Source: DASQZK01 sp963809925
Lineage (GTDB): Bacteria; Bacteroidota; Bacteroidia; Bacteroidales; GCA-2748055
Assembly: GCA_963809925.1 (NCBI GenBank)
Contig: CAWELH010000005.1
Span: forward strand, 124,001-188,000
Length of the DNA stretch: 64,000 nucleotides
Direction: 5' to 3'
The translations under genes were made by a program, and so were the position numbers. How positions within the stretch are numbered: position 1 is the first letter of the stretch; every line of letters begins with the position of its first letter. The notes under the pieces were generated by a model that ran no database searches, was not told where the DNA came from, and saw only the letters and a program-made list of their open reading frames with translations. Of the stretch, positions 52,954 to 62,447 are shown piece after piece.

Positions 52954-53175
52954 TCAGTATTCATCTTCATTGAAGAAGAAATCATCCTTACTTGGATAAT
53001 CAGGCCAAATATCCTCGATACTTTCATATATTTCACCCTCGTCCTCGATCTCCTGCAGATTTTCGATTACTTCCAGAGGTGCCCCAGATCTGATGCCAAA
53101 ATCAATCAGTTCTTCCTTCGTAGCAGGCCAGGGTGCATCTTCAAGTTTTGATGCCAGTTCAAGTGTCCAATACAT
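52954..53175 (-). CDS. DUF2795 small acidic protein
   Basis: A 73-aa protein of a small family that is highly conserved in Bacteroidota: MYWTLELASKLEDAPWPATK, ELIDFGIRSGAPLEVIENLQ and YESIEDIWPDYPSK are almost the family consensus as I recall it. It is acidic and cytoplasmic (no signal, no TM). Function is unknown. A TATATTTG box lies 48 nt upstream of the ATG, so it has its own promoter. Confidence 0.92.
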   Translation of the reverse strand: MYWTLELASKLEDAPWPATKEELIDFGIRSGAPLEVIENLQEIEDEGEIYESIEDIWPDYPSKDDFFFNEDEY

Positions 53176-53222
53176 AGTACAAAAATTTCTTTTAGCTAAA
53201 TTTTTGTTATTTTAAAATTGCG

Positions 53223-53230
53223 CAAATATA
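53223..53230 (-). promoter_or_regulatory. Bacteroidota promoter (TATATTTG -7, GTTG -33) for the DUF2795 gene
   Basis: The minus strand reads TATATTTG, an exact TAnnTTTG. A GTTG (one base from TTTG) is centred 20 nt further upstream (53251-53254), the expected -33 spacing. The ATG at 53175 is 48 nt downstream. This is the best-formed promoter of this type seen in the window. Confidence 0.55.
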
Positions 53231-53246
53231 AAAACTTTTTTAAGAT

Positions 53247-53789
53247 TTACAACTTTGGCTTCCATGTTATTTCGTTCACATCTAACTCTCTGGATATCAA
53301 CCTTGAAAGTACAAAAAGGAAATCTGAATACCGATTTAGGAAACTGATAATCAACTCATCAACGCTAAACTCTTCCGCTACATGGATTACGATTCTTTCT
53401 GTCCTGCGACAAACCGTCCTGGTTATATGGCAAACTGAAACGGACGAATGACCTCCAGGGATAATAAACGAACGCAGTTCATCCAGCTTTTCTTCCATGC
53501 TGTCAATTTCCTGTTCAAGTCGTTGAATATCCTCCGGGAAAAATTTTGGAAGTTCATCATCCTGTCCGTCGGAAGCCAGAAGTGACGCTGCCGTCATAAG
53601 TCGGTCCTGAATCCAGAGGAAAAGTTCCTTCCTATCGCAGTTTACATCTTCATCCATCAGGAGTCCCGTGTGAGCCATCAGTTCATCGATGGTACCGTAG
53701 GCTTCAATCTTCTGATGAAATTTTGGCACGCGCCTCCCCCCGATCAGCGCTGTGGTCCCTTTATCACCTCCCCTGGTATATATTTTCAA
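53247..53789 (-). CDS. Corrinoid adenosyltransferase, PduO type
   Basis: A 180-aa ATP:cob(I)alamin adenosyltransferase. The N-terminal ATP-binding signature is IYTRGGDKGTTALIGG (GGDKGTT type) and EAYGTIDELMAHTG. The conserved central/C-terminal signatures are CHITRTVCRRTERI and FLNRYSDFLFVLSRL. It makes coenzyme B12 for B12-dependent enzymes, none of which are in the window. The start is a TTG at 53789. It is supported by a perfect GGAGG six bases upstream and by the absence of an in-frame ATG, and the resulting N-terminus is normal for the family. Confidence 0.93.
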   Translation of the reverse strand: MKIYTRGGDKGTTALIGGRRVPKFHQKIEAYGTIDELMAHTGLLMDEDVNCDRKELFLWIQDRLMTAASLLASDGQDDELPKFFPEDIQRLEQEIDSMEEKLDELRSFIIPGGHSSVSVCHITRTVCRRTERIVIHVAEEFSVDELIISFLNRYSDFLFVLSRLISRELDVNEITWKPKL

Positions 53790-53794
53790 GTTGA

Positions 53795-53799
53795 CCTCC
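53795..53799 (-). promoter_or_regulatory. Shine-Dalgarno GGAGG supporting a TTG start
   Basis: A GGAGG motif on the minus strand (CTGGAGGTCAACTTG) lies 5 nt upstream of the TTG at 53789 and decides the PduO start. Strong Shine-Dalgarno sequences are rare among the genes of this window. Confidence 0.5.
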
Positions 53800-53816
53800 A
53801 GCTCATAATTGATGTA

Positions 53817-54530
53817 TTAAGCAGAAATAAAAGTTTTCACAGGATTTTCATTGATATAATCAGCATCGACATACCCGTCCATCAGCTTGACGATCCTGTG
53901 AGCATGACGTGCAATATCTTCTTCATGAGTCACAAGGATAACGGTATTGCCTTTGCGGTGGATCTCACCAAAAAGTGCCATAATGTCCTCAGACGTTTTG
54001 GAATCAAGGTTACCTGTGGGTTCATCTGCAAGAATTATGGAAGGGTCGTTAACGAGGGCCCTGGCAACGGCTACTCTCTGGCGCTGGCCGCCGGAAAGCT
54101 CATTGGGCCGGTGATGGGTTCTGTCGGAAAGTCCAACATCATCTAGTACTTTTTTAGCCCGTTCTTCCCTGAAAGACTTCGATTTTCCTGCGTAGATCAG
54201 CGGAAGCATCACGTTTTCGAGAGCTGTGTACCTGGGCAGGAGGTTAAAAGTCTGAAACACAAAGCCAATCTCTGAGTTTCTCACATCAGCAAGCTGGTTA
54301 TCATCCATTTTACTTACGTCAGTGCCATTTAGAACATATGATCCGCTGGATGCCGTATCGAGGCAGCCGAGGAGATTCATCAATGTGGATTTACCCGAAC
54401 CTGAGGGCCCCATTATGGCAACGTATTCGTTTTTTTCAATGGTCAAAGAAACTGACTGCAGTGCTTTAACTATAATGGTGCCTATCCAATAGTTCTTTAC
54501 CACCTGATCGAGTACAATAATATTCTCCAT
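53817..54530 (-). CDS. ABC transporter ATPase (LolD/MacB-like)
   Basis: A 237-aa ABC ATPase with Walker A GPSGSGKSTLMNLLG, Q-loop FQTFNLLP, signature LSGGQRQRVAVARAL, Walker B ILADEPTGNLD and switch LVTHE. It is most like the LolD/MacB/FtsE-type ATPases that power mechanotransmission by MacB-fold permeases. No permease gene is adjacent, so the partner is elsewhere. It is 27 nt upstream of the adenosyltransferase gene on the same strand; functional linkage is not evident. Confidence 0.9.
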   Translation of the reverse strand: MENIIVLDQVVKNYWIGTIIVKALQSVSLTIEKNEYVAIMGPSGSGKSTLMNLLGCLDTASSGSYVLNGTDVSKMDDNQLADVRNSEIGFVFQTFNLLPRYTALENVMLPLIYAGKSKSFREERAKKVLDDVGLSDRTHHRPNELSGGQRQRVAVARALVNDPSIILADEPTGNLDSKTSEDIMALFGEIHRKGNTVILVTHEEDIARHAHRIVKLMDGYVDADYINENPVKTFISA

Positions 54531-54595
54531 TTCTTACAGATTACGAAATTTCTACGAATTTAACCATATAAATGTTAATTCAAAACCCCAAAGCT

Positions 54596-55384
54596 TTAAA
54601 AATTGACAATGAAATCCTGAGGAATAATACCTTCTCTGAAAAAAACAAGTCCCATAAAGAACAGGTCAACCGTAAGCGCCGAACTTTTTTCTTTTTTTAT
54701 CTGTTCCCATGCTCTTTCCATGTCACCGGACCAGTGGATATCATCGATGATCAGGATAGTACCATGCTGGATATGGGCTGTAAGACGTTTGTAATACCTC
54801 ATTGTTGCTTCAAAACTGTGGTCACCGTCGATAAAGATCATCAAGGGCAATGATCCCGGTTCAAAATCAGCGAGGAAATCATCAAACGTCTGATTCACCA
54901 CTCTGACATCCGGATAACGGATTTTAAGAAAACCTGTCGCAACGAAGGCAGACCTTGCCGCATCACCTTCAACGGTTGTCAGTATGCTTTGCGGAGCGCC
55001 GGCTTTAAGGTAGGCCCCACTGACTCCAAGTCCTGTTCCCAGCTCGACGATCTCACCGGGTTTAAAGAACTCAGCAAGGCGGTACAGGAGTCTGCCATAC
55101 TTCGAAGACACCGAAGACTTCCTGGCCATAAGGGAAACCTGCCGGGCCTGGTTTTCCCCCAAATGTGACCCGGCCCCAAAGGTATTTGTGGAAATCATAT
55201 GGCGATTCTTTAAGAGCGTATGGTGCCATAAACTAACTTCTCTCAATCTTGCAGAATCCGGATTATGTGCAACGACCTCCGAAATAAGCCTGAAAACAAA
55301 AGGGGAATGAATGCCATGACCTTTTCTGTGACGTGCTGTCAGTTTATAAGAGATATACTTTACAAATATCCTTAGTCTATTCAT
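54596..55384 (-). CDS. Class I SAM-dependent methyltransferase (O-methyltransferase-like)
   Basis: A 262-aa class I methyltransferase. Motif I is GEIVELGTGLGVSGAYLK and motif II region is ILTTVEGD. FIDGDHSFEATMRYYK then IHWSGDMERAW follow, resembling catechol-O-methyltransferase-like and class-24 methyltransferases. The N-terminal about 90 residues are lineage-specific. Substrate is unknown. It is 65 nt upstream of the ABC ATPase gene. A TACATTTG box is about 65 nt before the ATG at 55384. Confidence 0.85.
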   Translation of the reverse strand: MNRLRIFVKYISYKLTARHRKGHGIHSPFVFRLISEVVAHNPDSARLREVSLWHHTLLKNRHMISTNTFGAGSHLGENQARQVSLMARKSSVSSKYGRLLYRLAEFFKPGEIVELGTGLGVSGAYLKAGAPQSILTTVEGDAARSAFVATGFLKIRYPDVRVVNQTFDDFLADFEPGSLPLMIFIDGDHSFEATMRYYKRLTAHIQHGTILIIDDIHWSGDMERAWEQIKKEKSSALTVDLFFMGLVFFREGIIPQDFIVNF

Positions 55385-55756
55385 TGTTGCTTCAACGATT
55401 GCTTATCTTTTTAAGGTCATGAGCCTGAAAAATTCAAAATAAAAGTCTCAAATGTAAAATAAAAACAGAAACTATTGTTCTGCAGCAGACTAAGAAGTAA
55501 CCCAAAGCGCTATTTTTTACAGCTTGTTTAAGTATCTTTACTTGCTGATCAAAATGTATTTTTCAATATATGCGATAACACCATACAGAGAAGAGTGTTC
55601 TGATGTTCATCGTTTGTTTTTTAAGACAGAAAAATGAACAGGAAACCCTGATAGCACAAATCAGCCGTTCAGATGTTAATGTATAAAAAGCCGAAATAGA
55701 GCTGACGGAGGCTCCCATGTATCTGTATTCTGTAGTATGAACCTAAAAATAATCTG
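55385..55756. other. Intergenic region between divergent methyltransferase and mprF genes
   Basis: A 372-nt AT-rich gap. It contains a TACATTTG box on the minus strand (55449-55456) and a near-miss TATCTTTA on the plus strand (about 55532-55539) that could serve mprF. No ORF with coding character was found. Confidence 0.4.
55449..55456 (-). promoter_or_regulatory. Bacteroidota -7 box (TACATTTG) for the methyltransferase gene
   Basis: An exact TAnnTTTG match on the minus strand, 65 nt from the ATG at 55384. No clear -33. Confidence 0.35.
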
Positions 55757-58408
55757 ATGACTGAAAATCCGGGCCAGTCAAAATCTAGAATTACTCTGCC
55801 CGTATCGATGATTTCAAGCTTCGTGAGGGAACGAAGCCTTCCCTTCATTCTTGAGAACAGGAAAATCATAGCACAATTTATTCTCACAATTCTTTTTCTC
55901 GGGCTTGGCCTTTGGTTTGTAAAACACGAACGGGGTGAAATTACTGAGGTCAAAAATGTTCTGATAGAGAGCCGAGGTTTGTGGGTATTGGCAGGAGTAG
56001 TGTTGACATTCGTTTATATCCTATTCCAGGGACTAATGTATATTGCCTCCTTCCGGTCGGTCAGGAACCGGATTGGTTTGTGGGATGCCGTTCTACTATT
56101 CCTGAAACGAAACCTGATCAGTGTTTTTCTTCCGGCTGGTGGTATTTCTTCACTTGCTTTTTTTACGAGGGATATTGAAAAAAAAGGCATTACGAAATCG
56201 CAGATCAATTTTGCATCTTCAGTCTATGGATTCGTAGGCATATTATCGGTCATCATTGTGGCAGTGCCTGCTTTTATCTATGCACTTTTCAGAGGTTCGG
56301 TCGGCAGCAGCGAATGGATAGCCCTGACGAGTGTTATCGCAATTATTTCGGCCCTTTACCTGATGTACATGTCTGTCATCCGGCAGGGAATTGTGTACCG
56401 GCTAATCATTAAAAGTATTCCTTCCTGGCAGGTCTTTATGGATGATCTGTCGCAGAATAAAATAGAACGCAGGCATTTCTTCATCACGGTAATCTATTCC
56501 GTTATCATCGAGATAACCGGTATCATGCACCTTTACATAGCTATGAAGGCTATGGGTTATGAACCCTCTCTCTTTATTGCTGTGATCGGATACATTGTAG
56601 CAGTAGTATTTCTTATCATTTCCCCTTTTCTGCGTGGCCTTGGGGCGATTGAGCTGTCAATGACATACGCCATGATGCGTTTTGGTTACTCAAATGTTGA
56701 AGCTTTAGCCATCACACTTCTCTTCCGTTTCTTTGAATTCTGGTTGCCACTTTTTGCCGGTATCTTTAGCTTTCTTCTGAAGATCAATCGCTTACTGATG
56801 CGTGTACTTCCTGCATTTTTGCTTTTCATTCTTGGAATTATCAATATCATCTCCGTACTTACGCCGGCTATTGCTTCCCGCCTCACGCTACTGCAGGATT
56901 TACTTCCTGTGGATGCCATCAACGTCTCGAATTATTTTGTTTTCACTGCTGGGCTGTTTCTCCTCGTCACTGCTGCTTTCATGCTAAAAGGACTGAGAAC
57001 TGTATGGTGGTTTGCTTTGTTTCTCACTCTCGGCTCACTGATTGGCCATATTACCAAGGCCATTGATTATGAGGAAGCCATCGTCTCCCTTCTTGTGATT
57101 TTCATCCTGCTTGCCACCCGAAAGGAGTATAATATCAGAGGAAATCCAAAGCTCAGGTATGTAGGCATCCAAACGGCACTTCTAAGTATCCTCGCCGTAT
57201 TGTTGTATGGCATCATCGGTTTCTATTTTTTAAATAAACGACATTTTAATATGGATTTCAGCTTGCTGGAATCTATAAAATACACGATCGCGAACTACTT
57301 CCTGGTGGGAAGCAATGAACTGCATCCTGCCGGACATTTTGCGCATGATTTCCTTGTGTCGATAAATATCTGTGGCTTCATCACTCTTTCGTTTATGATT
57401 TACACATTAATACGTCCCTATGTATTCAAACAGGTGCCAAACCTTGAAGAATCGGAAAAAGCACGCGACCTCATCGAAAAATACGGCCGGTCAGCGCTGG
57501 ATTTTTTTAAGATCTATCCCGACAAATTGTTCTTTTTCAATCCTGAAATGTCGGCCTTCGTTTCCTACAGGATTTCAGGAACTTACGCTGTCGTCCTGGA
57601 AGATCCAGTTACCGGTGACGATGCAGACAGAAAGGCCTGTATCCGTGCATTCGATGAATTTTGCTATGAGAACGGACTGAAGAATTTTTTCTATCGGGTT
57701 CCTGAGAAAAGTCTTCAACTATACACCCAACTCGGCAAAAAAGTCATGCTTCTCGGTCAGGAAGGTGTGGTTGACCTGTCATCGTTCTCACTTGAGGGCG
57801 GGCAAAGAAAATCCATGCGCAACGCCATCAACAAGGTCATCACCAGTGGTTACCATGCGAGTATACATGAGCCCCCGCTGAAAGACGGGCTGCTTCAGAA
57901 ACTTAAAGCAGTATCGGACGACTGGCTTAAGGATACGGGAAGGAGTGAGATCATTTTTTCACAGGGTATGTTCAAATGGGAGGAATTGAAGCAGCAGACG
58001 ATCATAACCGTTGAGAACAGCGAAGAGCTCATTGTTGCATTCCTGAATATTATCCCCGATTTCGTTTATGAAGAGGGCACGTATGACCTCATGCGTAAAA
58101 TATCGGATGCGCCCAATGGTATCATGGACTTTCTCCTCATCGAAATGTTTAAGTACCTGAAATCCAAAGATTATAAATATGCTAACCTGGGCTTTGCACC
58201 CATGTCTGGTCTGACTACACCACAAAATTTTCCAGAACGCTCCATGAAATTTGCATACGAAAAAATCAGGTCATTTTCCCATTATAAAGGATTACGCGAT
58301 TTTAAAGAAAAATTTTCTCCTGAATGGAGCAACCGCTATCTCATCTACGACCACGACTATGATCTGCTACAAATCCCAAGGGTGCTGTACCGTGTTATCA
58401 AACCCTGA
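55757..58408 (+). CDS. mprF: MprF-like aminoacyl-phosphatidylglycerol synthase/flippase
   Basis: An 883-aa integral membrane protein. The N-terminal part (about 1-340) carries about 8 hydrophobic segments of the MprF flippase type, and a further group of TMs follows to about residue 560. The C-terminal part (about 570-883) is the DUF2156 synthase domain. Its landmarks include ALVLE-like AVVLEDPVTGDDADRKACIR, GQRKSMRNAINKV, the catalytic-type segments NGIMDFLLIEM and YANLGFAPMSG, and FKEKFSPEWSNRYLIY at the end. It would attach lysine (or another amino acid) from tRNA to phosphatidylglycerol and flip the product, lowering envelope negative charge. It is single on the plus strand. Confidence 0.88.
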   Translation: MTENPGQSKSRITLPVSMISSFVRERSLPFILENRKIIAQFILTILFLGLGLWFVKHERGEITEVKNVLIESRGLWVLAGVVLTFVYILFQGLMYIASFRSVRNRIGLWDAVLLFLKRNLISVFLPAGGISSLAFFTRDIEKKGITKSQINFASSVYGFVGILSVIIVAVPAFIYALFRGSVGSSEWIALTSVIAIISALYLMYMSVIRQGIVYRLIIKSIPSWQVFMDDLSQNKIERRHFFITVIYSVIIEITGIMHLYIAMKAMGYEPSLFIAVIGYIVAVVFLIISPFLRGLGAIELSMTYAMMRFGYSNVEALAITLLFRFFEFWLPLFAGIFSFLLKINRLLMRVLPAFLLFILGIINIISVLTPAIASRLTLLQDLLPVDAINVSNYFVFTAGLFLLVTAAFMLKGLRTVWWFALFLTLGSLIGHITKAIDYEEAIVSLLVIFILLATRKEYNIRGNPKLRYVGIQTALLSILAVLLYGIIGFYFLNKRHFNMDFSLLESIKYTIANYFLVGSNELHPAGHFAHDFLVSINICGFITLSFMIYTLIRPYVFKQVPNLEESEKARDLIEKYGRSALDFFKIYPDKLFFFNPEMSAFVSYRISGTYAVVLEDPVTGDDADRKACIRAFDEFCYENGLKNFFYRVPEKSLQLYTQLGKKVMLLGQEGVVDLSSFSLEGGQRKSMRNAINKVITSGYHASIHEPPLKDGLLQKLKAVSDDWLKDTGRSEIIFSQGMFKWEELKQQTIITVENSEELIVAFLNIIPDFVYEEGTYDLMRKISDAPNGIMDFLLIEMFKYLKSKDYKYANLGFAPMSGLTTPQNFPERSMKFAYEKIRSFSHYKGLRDFKEKFSPEWSNRYLIYDHDYDLLQIPRVLYRVIKP

Positions 58409-58450
58409 AATTGGGTTGAGTATACTTGATGGCATCGGCGAGCAGGTTTA

Positions 58451-61400
58451 TCAGTATCCTACTTTATCCTTGTGTACTTTTCCGGCACCTAACCTTAGAA
58501 ATCCGGGTAATACAACCAGAAGAAGGGGCAGTGCGATTACAAAACCGCCAATAACGGCTATTGCAAGTGGCTGATGCAATTGCGCTCCGGTACCGACTCC
58601 AAGAGCCAGGGGCATCATTGCGGTTATTGCGCATAAGGCTGTCATAAGTTTAGGGCGGAGTCTGGTGCTGATTGAAAATGTTATGGCATCATGGACATCA
58701 TTTCCTTCCTCCAGATTTCGTTTATATTGAAGATAGGTAAAGATGGCATTTTCACCAATAATCCCCACAATCATAATCAGACCGGTATAACTTCCGACAT
58801 TTAGAGGCGTACCCGTAAGATAAAGGGCCAGGTAACCTCCTGAAATACCGAGCGATGCGATGAGAATAATGATCATTGCAGCCAGAAAATCCTTAAAAAG
58901 AAACAGAACCACCAGGAACACAAGGAGTATGGCGAGGATGAGAATGATCAGGAGTTCCCTGAACGATTGATGTTGTTCCTTAAATTCTCCGCCATATTCA
59001 ATATAGTAACCCTTTGGAAGCGCGAGATTTACATTGATTTTTTCCTGGATCTGTCTCATTACACTTCCAAGGTCCGAACCATTAAGGCGTGCAGATACTA
59101 CGCTCATATTCTGCAGGTTCTCCCTTTCAATTTCAGCGCTGCCTTTATTTATGCGGATATCAGCAACACGCTTTAAGGGTATTAAGGTTCCATCGGCGGT
59201 GAATAAGAGTGCCTCCCTAAGATTCTGCATATTAAAATCGGTACTGTCATGGTAGGCCAGTCTGATGTCGGGCAGATAATCCCCTTCGATAACCCGGCCC
59301 ATTACCAGCCCCTCGGTTTCAAGCTGTAGCTGATTATGGAGAGCAGACGGAGTAAGCCCGTATTGTGCCATTTCGGAGTAGGAAGGGTAAATGTCAACAG
59401 AAGGTCCGGCAATCACGATGCCGTCAAAAACATCTGCCGTTCCGTTCACACTTCGTACCAGCGCGGCAACTTTTTTGGAATACTCCTGTAGTTTCAAATT
59501 ATCATTCCCGAAAATCTTTATTTCAACCGGCTGAACCGAAGTGGTCAGGTCTCCCAGCATATCTGTGATCACCTGACCAAAATCCGCGATCAGTCCCGGA
59601 ACACTGGATTCAACCTGGGTCCGGATTTCATCGATAACCTCCTCAGTCGACTTACCCATTCCTTGATCGATCTTAATCAGATAATCCCCCCTGTTGGGCT
59701 CCGTGATGAAAAATCCCATCTGCGCGCCCGTACGCCTTGAGAAAGCAACAACTTCCGGTGTCTGGCTGAGAATATGATCCACCTCGCCAAGCATTACGTC
59801 AGTTGCTTCCAGCGAGGACCCGGGTGGAGAATTGAAATCCAGGACGATGCTTCCTTCATCCATATATGGAAGGAAGCCGGTTTCAAGCCGTGGATATATG
59901 ACTAGGATCACTGCAATAAGCACAGCTACAATTCCAAGACTGAAATAAGGTTTATGTGTAAATATACTTACCCATTTCTGTTTTTTAACCAAATGGATAT
60001 CCGAACTTTCACTTGTGCCATTGAGGCCTTTTCTCCCTGAGAGCAATAAATATACCACTGGCAGTCCGGTCCATGTAACGAAAAATGATACGGTCAGGGT
60101 GATAATCATCGTCGTAGTCATAATACCAAAGTATGCGCCTGCAACCCCCGACATCAGAATGAAAGGCAGGAAGATCACAATTGTGCTCAAAGAGGAGCCT
60201 ACCATAGCGGGCAAAAGGTAATGGATGGCTTTCTTCACCAGGTTCTGCGCTGAATCCCCCGGATGTTCTTCATGTGTACGATGTATCTGTTCTACAATGA
60301 CCACCGCATCATCAATGATTAATCCTATGGAGGCTACCAGGGCCCCGAGTGTCATTATATTGAAGGTAAAATGAAGCACGTAGAGTACAAGAATTGTAAC
60401 GCCAAGCGTTACCGGTATGATGATTAACAGGCTGATGCCTGCTTTAAGAGAGCGCAGAAAAAGAAGGGCTACAAAAATGGCAAGTACAATTCCCAGCCAT
60501 AGGGCGTCTTTTACTGAACGGATCGAATTGTTCACAAATTCCGACTGGATATAATAGGGATGGATCGTCACATCCGGAGGCAGTACATTCTTCAGCCCGG
60601 CTAATTTTTTTTCTACCGAATCTGTAGTGGAAATCAGGTTGGCATTGGGTTGCTTGACAATATTTATGAGCACACCTTCTTTTCCATTTGCATTAATCTT
60701 TACATACTCAACTGCTTCTGTGATATGTATATCACTAATATCTTTGAGGAGGACAATCCTTCGCTGATCATTTCTGACAACAATATTTCCGACGTCATCT
60801 TTATTTTTGAAGGAAGCATTGGTTATGCTTAAATACAGACGGTTATGATCATTGAAAAATCCATTTGAAAAAATAAAACCATTTTGAGACATGATGTTCT
60901 CAAGGTAATCCGGAGTAATGCCAAGTGCGCTCATCCTCTGACGATCCAGTATCACCCGGTATTCCTTTTCTTTCCCTCCCAATATGTCAACAGAAGCCAC
61001 GCCCTCTACCTGTGAAAGATATGGTTTGATGGTATATACGGCGAGTTTCTTTAAACTGATCAGGGAATATTTGTCACTTTCAAGCGAGTACCCGATGATA
61101 GGCAGTATGGAAGGATTCATCTTTTCAACCGAAATCGTAGTGCCTGCAGGAAGGGCTTCCTTCATCTGGCTTATCCTCGATTCAATCTGCAGCTGCGCCA
61201 CGTCAATGTTGGTCTCCCATGTCATAAACGCCGAAATTTCACAACTCCCGCGGCTTGTGGTACTGCGAATCATCCTCAGGCCAGGAACACGCTTTACCGC
61301 ATCTTCAAGGGGGCGGGTTATGGTGACCATCATCTGATCTTCAGGTTGAAGCTGCCCCTCAGCAATAATTTTGATCTTTGGAAAGGTGATTTCCGGGAAC

Positions 61401-61501
61401 AGGGATGTCTGCATTCTGGTATAAAAATATACACCCCCCAGTACCAGCAGTACAAGTAAAAAAGTAACAGGCTTTTTGAAGTTGTAATAAAAATCTCTCA
61501 T
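58451..61501 (-). CDS. RND efflux transporter, inner-membrane pump
   Basis: A 1016-aa RND permease of the AcrB/CusA/HAE-1 family with 12 TM segments. The N-terminus has KKPVTFLLVLLVLGGVYF and an ITRPLEDAVKRVPGL porter segment. The TM4 region ALVASIGLIIDDAVVIVEQI carries the essential Asp pair (IDDAVV), and the TM10-11 region is MIVGIIGENAIFTYLQY. It exports small molecules or cations using the proton gradient; the family branch is not specific enough to say which. Its ATG overlaps the adaptor stop by one base (TGATG). Confidence 0.92.
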   Translation of the reverse strand: MRDFYYNFKKPVTFLLVLLVLGGVYFYTRMQTSLFPEITFPKIKIIAEGQLQPEDQMMVTITRPLEDAVKRVPGLRMIRSTTSRGSCEISAFMTWETNIDVAQLQIESRISQMKEALPAGTTISVEKMNPSILPIIGYSLESDKYSLISLKKLAVYTIKPYLSQVEGVASVDILGGKEKEYRVILDRQRMSALGITPDYLENIMSQNGFIFSNGFFNDHNRLYLSITNASFKNKDDVGNIVVRNDQRRIVLLKDISDIHITEAVEYVKINANGKEGVLINIVKQPNANLISTTDSVEKKLAGLKNVLPPDVTIHPYYIQSEFVNNSIRSVKDALWLGIVLAIFVALLFLRSLKAGISLLIIIPVTLGVTILVLYVLHFTFNIMTLGALVASIGLIIDDAVVIVEQIHRTHEEHPGDSAQNLVKKAIHYLLPAMVGSSLSTIVIFLPFILMSGVAGAYFGIMTTTMIITLTVSFFVTWTGLPVVYLLLSGRKGLNGTSESSDIHLVKKQKWVSIFTHKPYFSLGIVAVLIAVILVIYPRLETGFLPYMDEGSIVLDFNSPPGSSLEATDVMLGEVDHILSQTPEVVAFSRRTGAQMGFFITEPNRGDYLIKIDQGMGKSTEEVIDEIRTQVESSVPGLIADFGQVITDMLGDLTTSVQPVEIKIFGNDNLKLQEYSKKVAALVRSVNGTADVFDGIVIAGPSVDIYPSYSEMAQYGLTPSALHNQLQLETEGLVMGRVIEGDYLPDIRLAYHDSTDFNMQNLREALLFTADGTLIPLKRVADIRINKGSAEIERENLQNMSVVSARLNGSDLGSVMRQIQEKINVNLALPKGYYIEYGGEFKEQHQSFRELLIILILAILLVFLVVLFLFKDFLAAMIIILIASLGISGGYLALYLTGTPLNVGSYTGLIMIVGIIGENAIFTYLQYKRNLEEGNDVHDAITFSISTRLRPKLMTALCAITAMMPLALGVGTGAQLHQPLAIAVIGGFVIALPLLLVVLPGFLRLGAGKVHKDKVGY

Positions 61502-62439
61502 CAGAAGCTGTCGGTTAAAGTTACCTGCACCGTATCGGGTAATGCATAGTTCCCATGGATCAAAATGCGGTCACCTGAATGGAGAACTGGATTTACGATT
61601 TCGACGGTATCCCGGTTCATTATTCCCGTAGTTACAGGCGTTTTAACCGCAATAGAATCGTTGACCATCTTCATCACCCAATATTCAGTTTCGGTCTCAT
61701 TTGAAAGTAGGGCTTCCCTTGATAAAAGGATGGCATGTAAAGATTCGGACACGGGCAACCATACACTAGCAATCAGTCCTTCCGGAAATTGTTCCGGATT
61801 CTCCACGGCGATGATCACTTTCTGCGTCTGGCTTGCTCTCTCCACCTCAGGGCTGACCTGGACTACAATTCCTGTACCAATGCTTTGGTCAGGGTAATGC
61901 AGGCTGACTTTCAAACCGGTGTGGACCTTGTCTCTCCATTCAACGGGCATATTCAGAATGAAAACCAGGCTGGAAGTCTCCCTTATGGTTGCGAGCTTCT
62001 CCCCTTTTGAGACAAAATCTCCACGTTGATGATTTGTTTCAGTGATATAGCCGTTCGCAAATGCCAGAATCGTATCCATTCCTGAAAAGTCAATCCCATT
62101 ATCCAGGATACGCCCTTCCGTCCCCAAAGCCATGGATTCACGGGTTTGCACGGTAAACAGGATATGACCCTTCCTTACATTATCTCCGGCCTTAGCAAAA
62201 GATTCTACGATGTAACCGTCGATTGGTGAAGCAATAACATCCGACTTAAGATAGTGCGCAGTGGCCTTCATTTCAACCTTTTGCATGATGTTCCCCCGAT
62301 TGATCTTTGTAGTCGCCACTCTAGGAAACGCCTTAGTACGATTCTCTGCCCTGTTTTCAGTCCCGGTACAGGAAACCAGAGCAAACAATATGATTACCAG
62401 GATTTTGGAACTTCTCATATTCAATAATTTTCTAGTCAT
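61501..62439 (-). CDS. RND periplasmic adaptor lipoprotein
   Basis: A 312-aa adaptor (membrane fusion protein). The lipoprotein signal ends at Cys 24 (LFALVSC), counted from the ATG at 62439; an internal ATG at residue 8 is also possible. The lipoyl half-motifs SDVIASPIDGYIVESFAKAG and DTILAFANGYITETNHQRGD mark the split lipoyl domain, without a long coiled coil. It couples the RND pump to the TolC-type channel, and its stop overlaps the pump gene start. Confidence 0.9.
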   Translation of the reverse strand: MTRKLLNMRSSKILVIILFALVSCTGTENRAENRTKAFPRVATTKINRGNIMQKVEMKATAHYLKSDVIASPIDGYIVESFAKAGDNVRKGHILFTVQTRESMALGTEGRILDNGIDFSGMDTILAFANGYITETNHQRGDFVSKGEKLATIRETSSLVFILNMPVEWRDKVHTGLKVSLHYPDQSIGTGIVVQVSPEVERASQTQKVIIAVENPEQFPEGLIASVWLPVSESLHAILLSREALLSNETETEYWVMKMVNDSIAVKTPVTTGIMNRDTVEIVNPVLHSGDRILIHGNYALPDTVQVTLTDSF

Positions 62440-62447
62440 GTCAGGAT

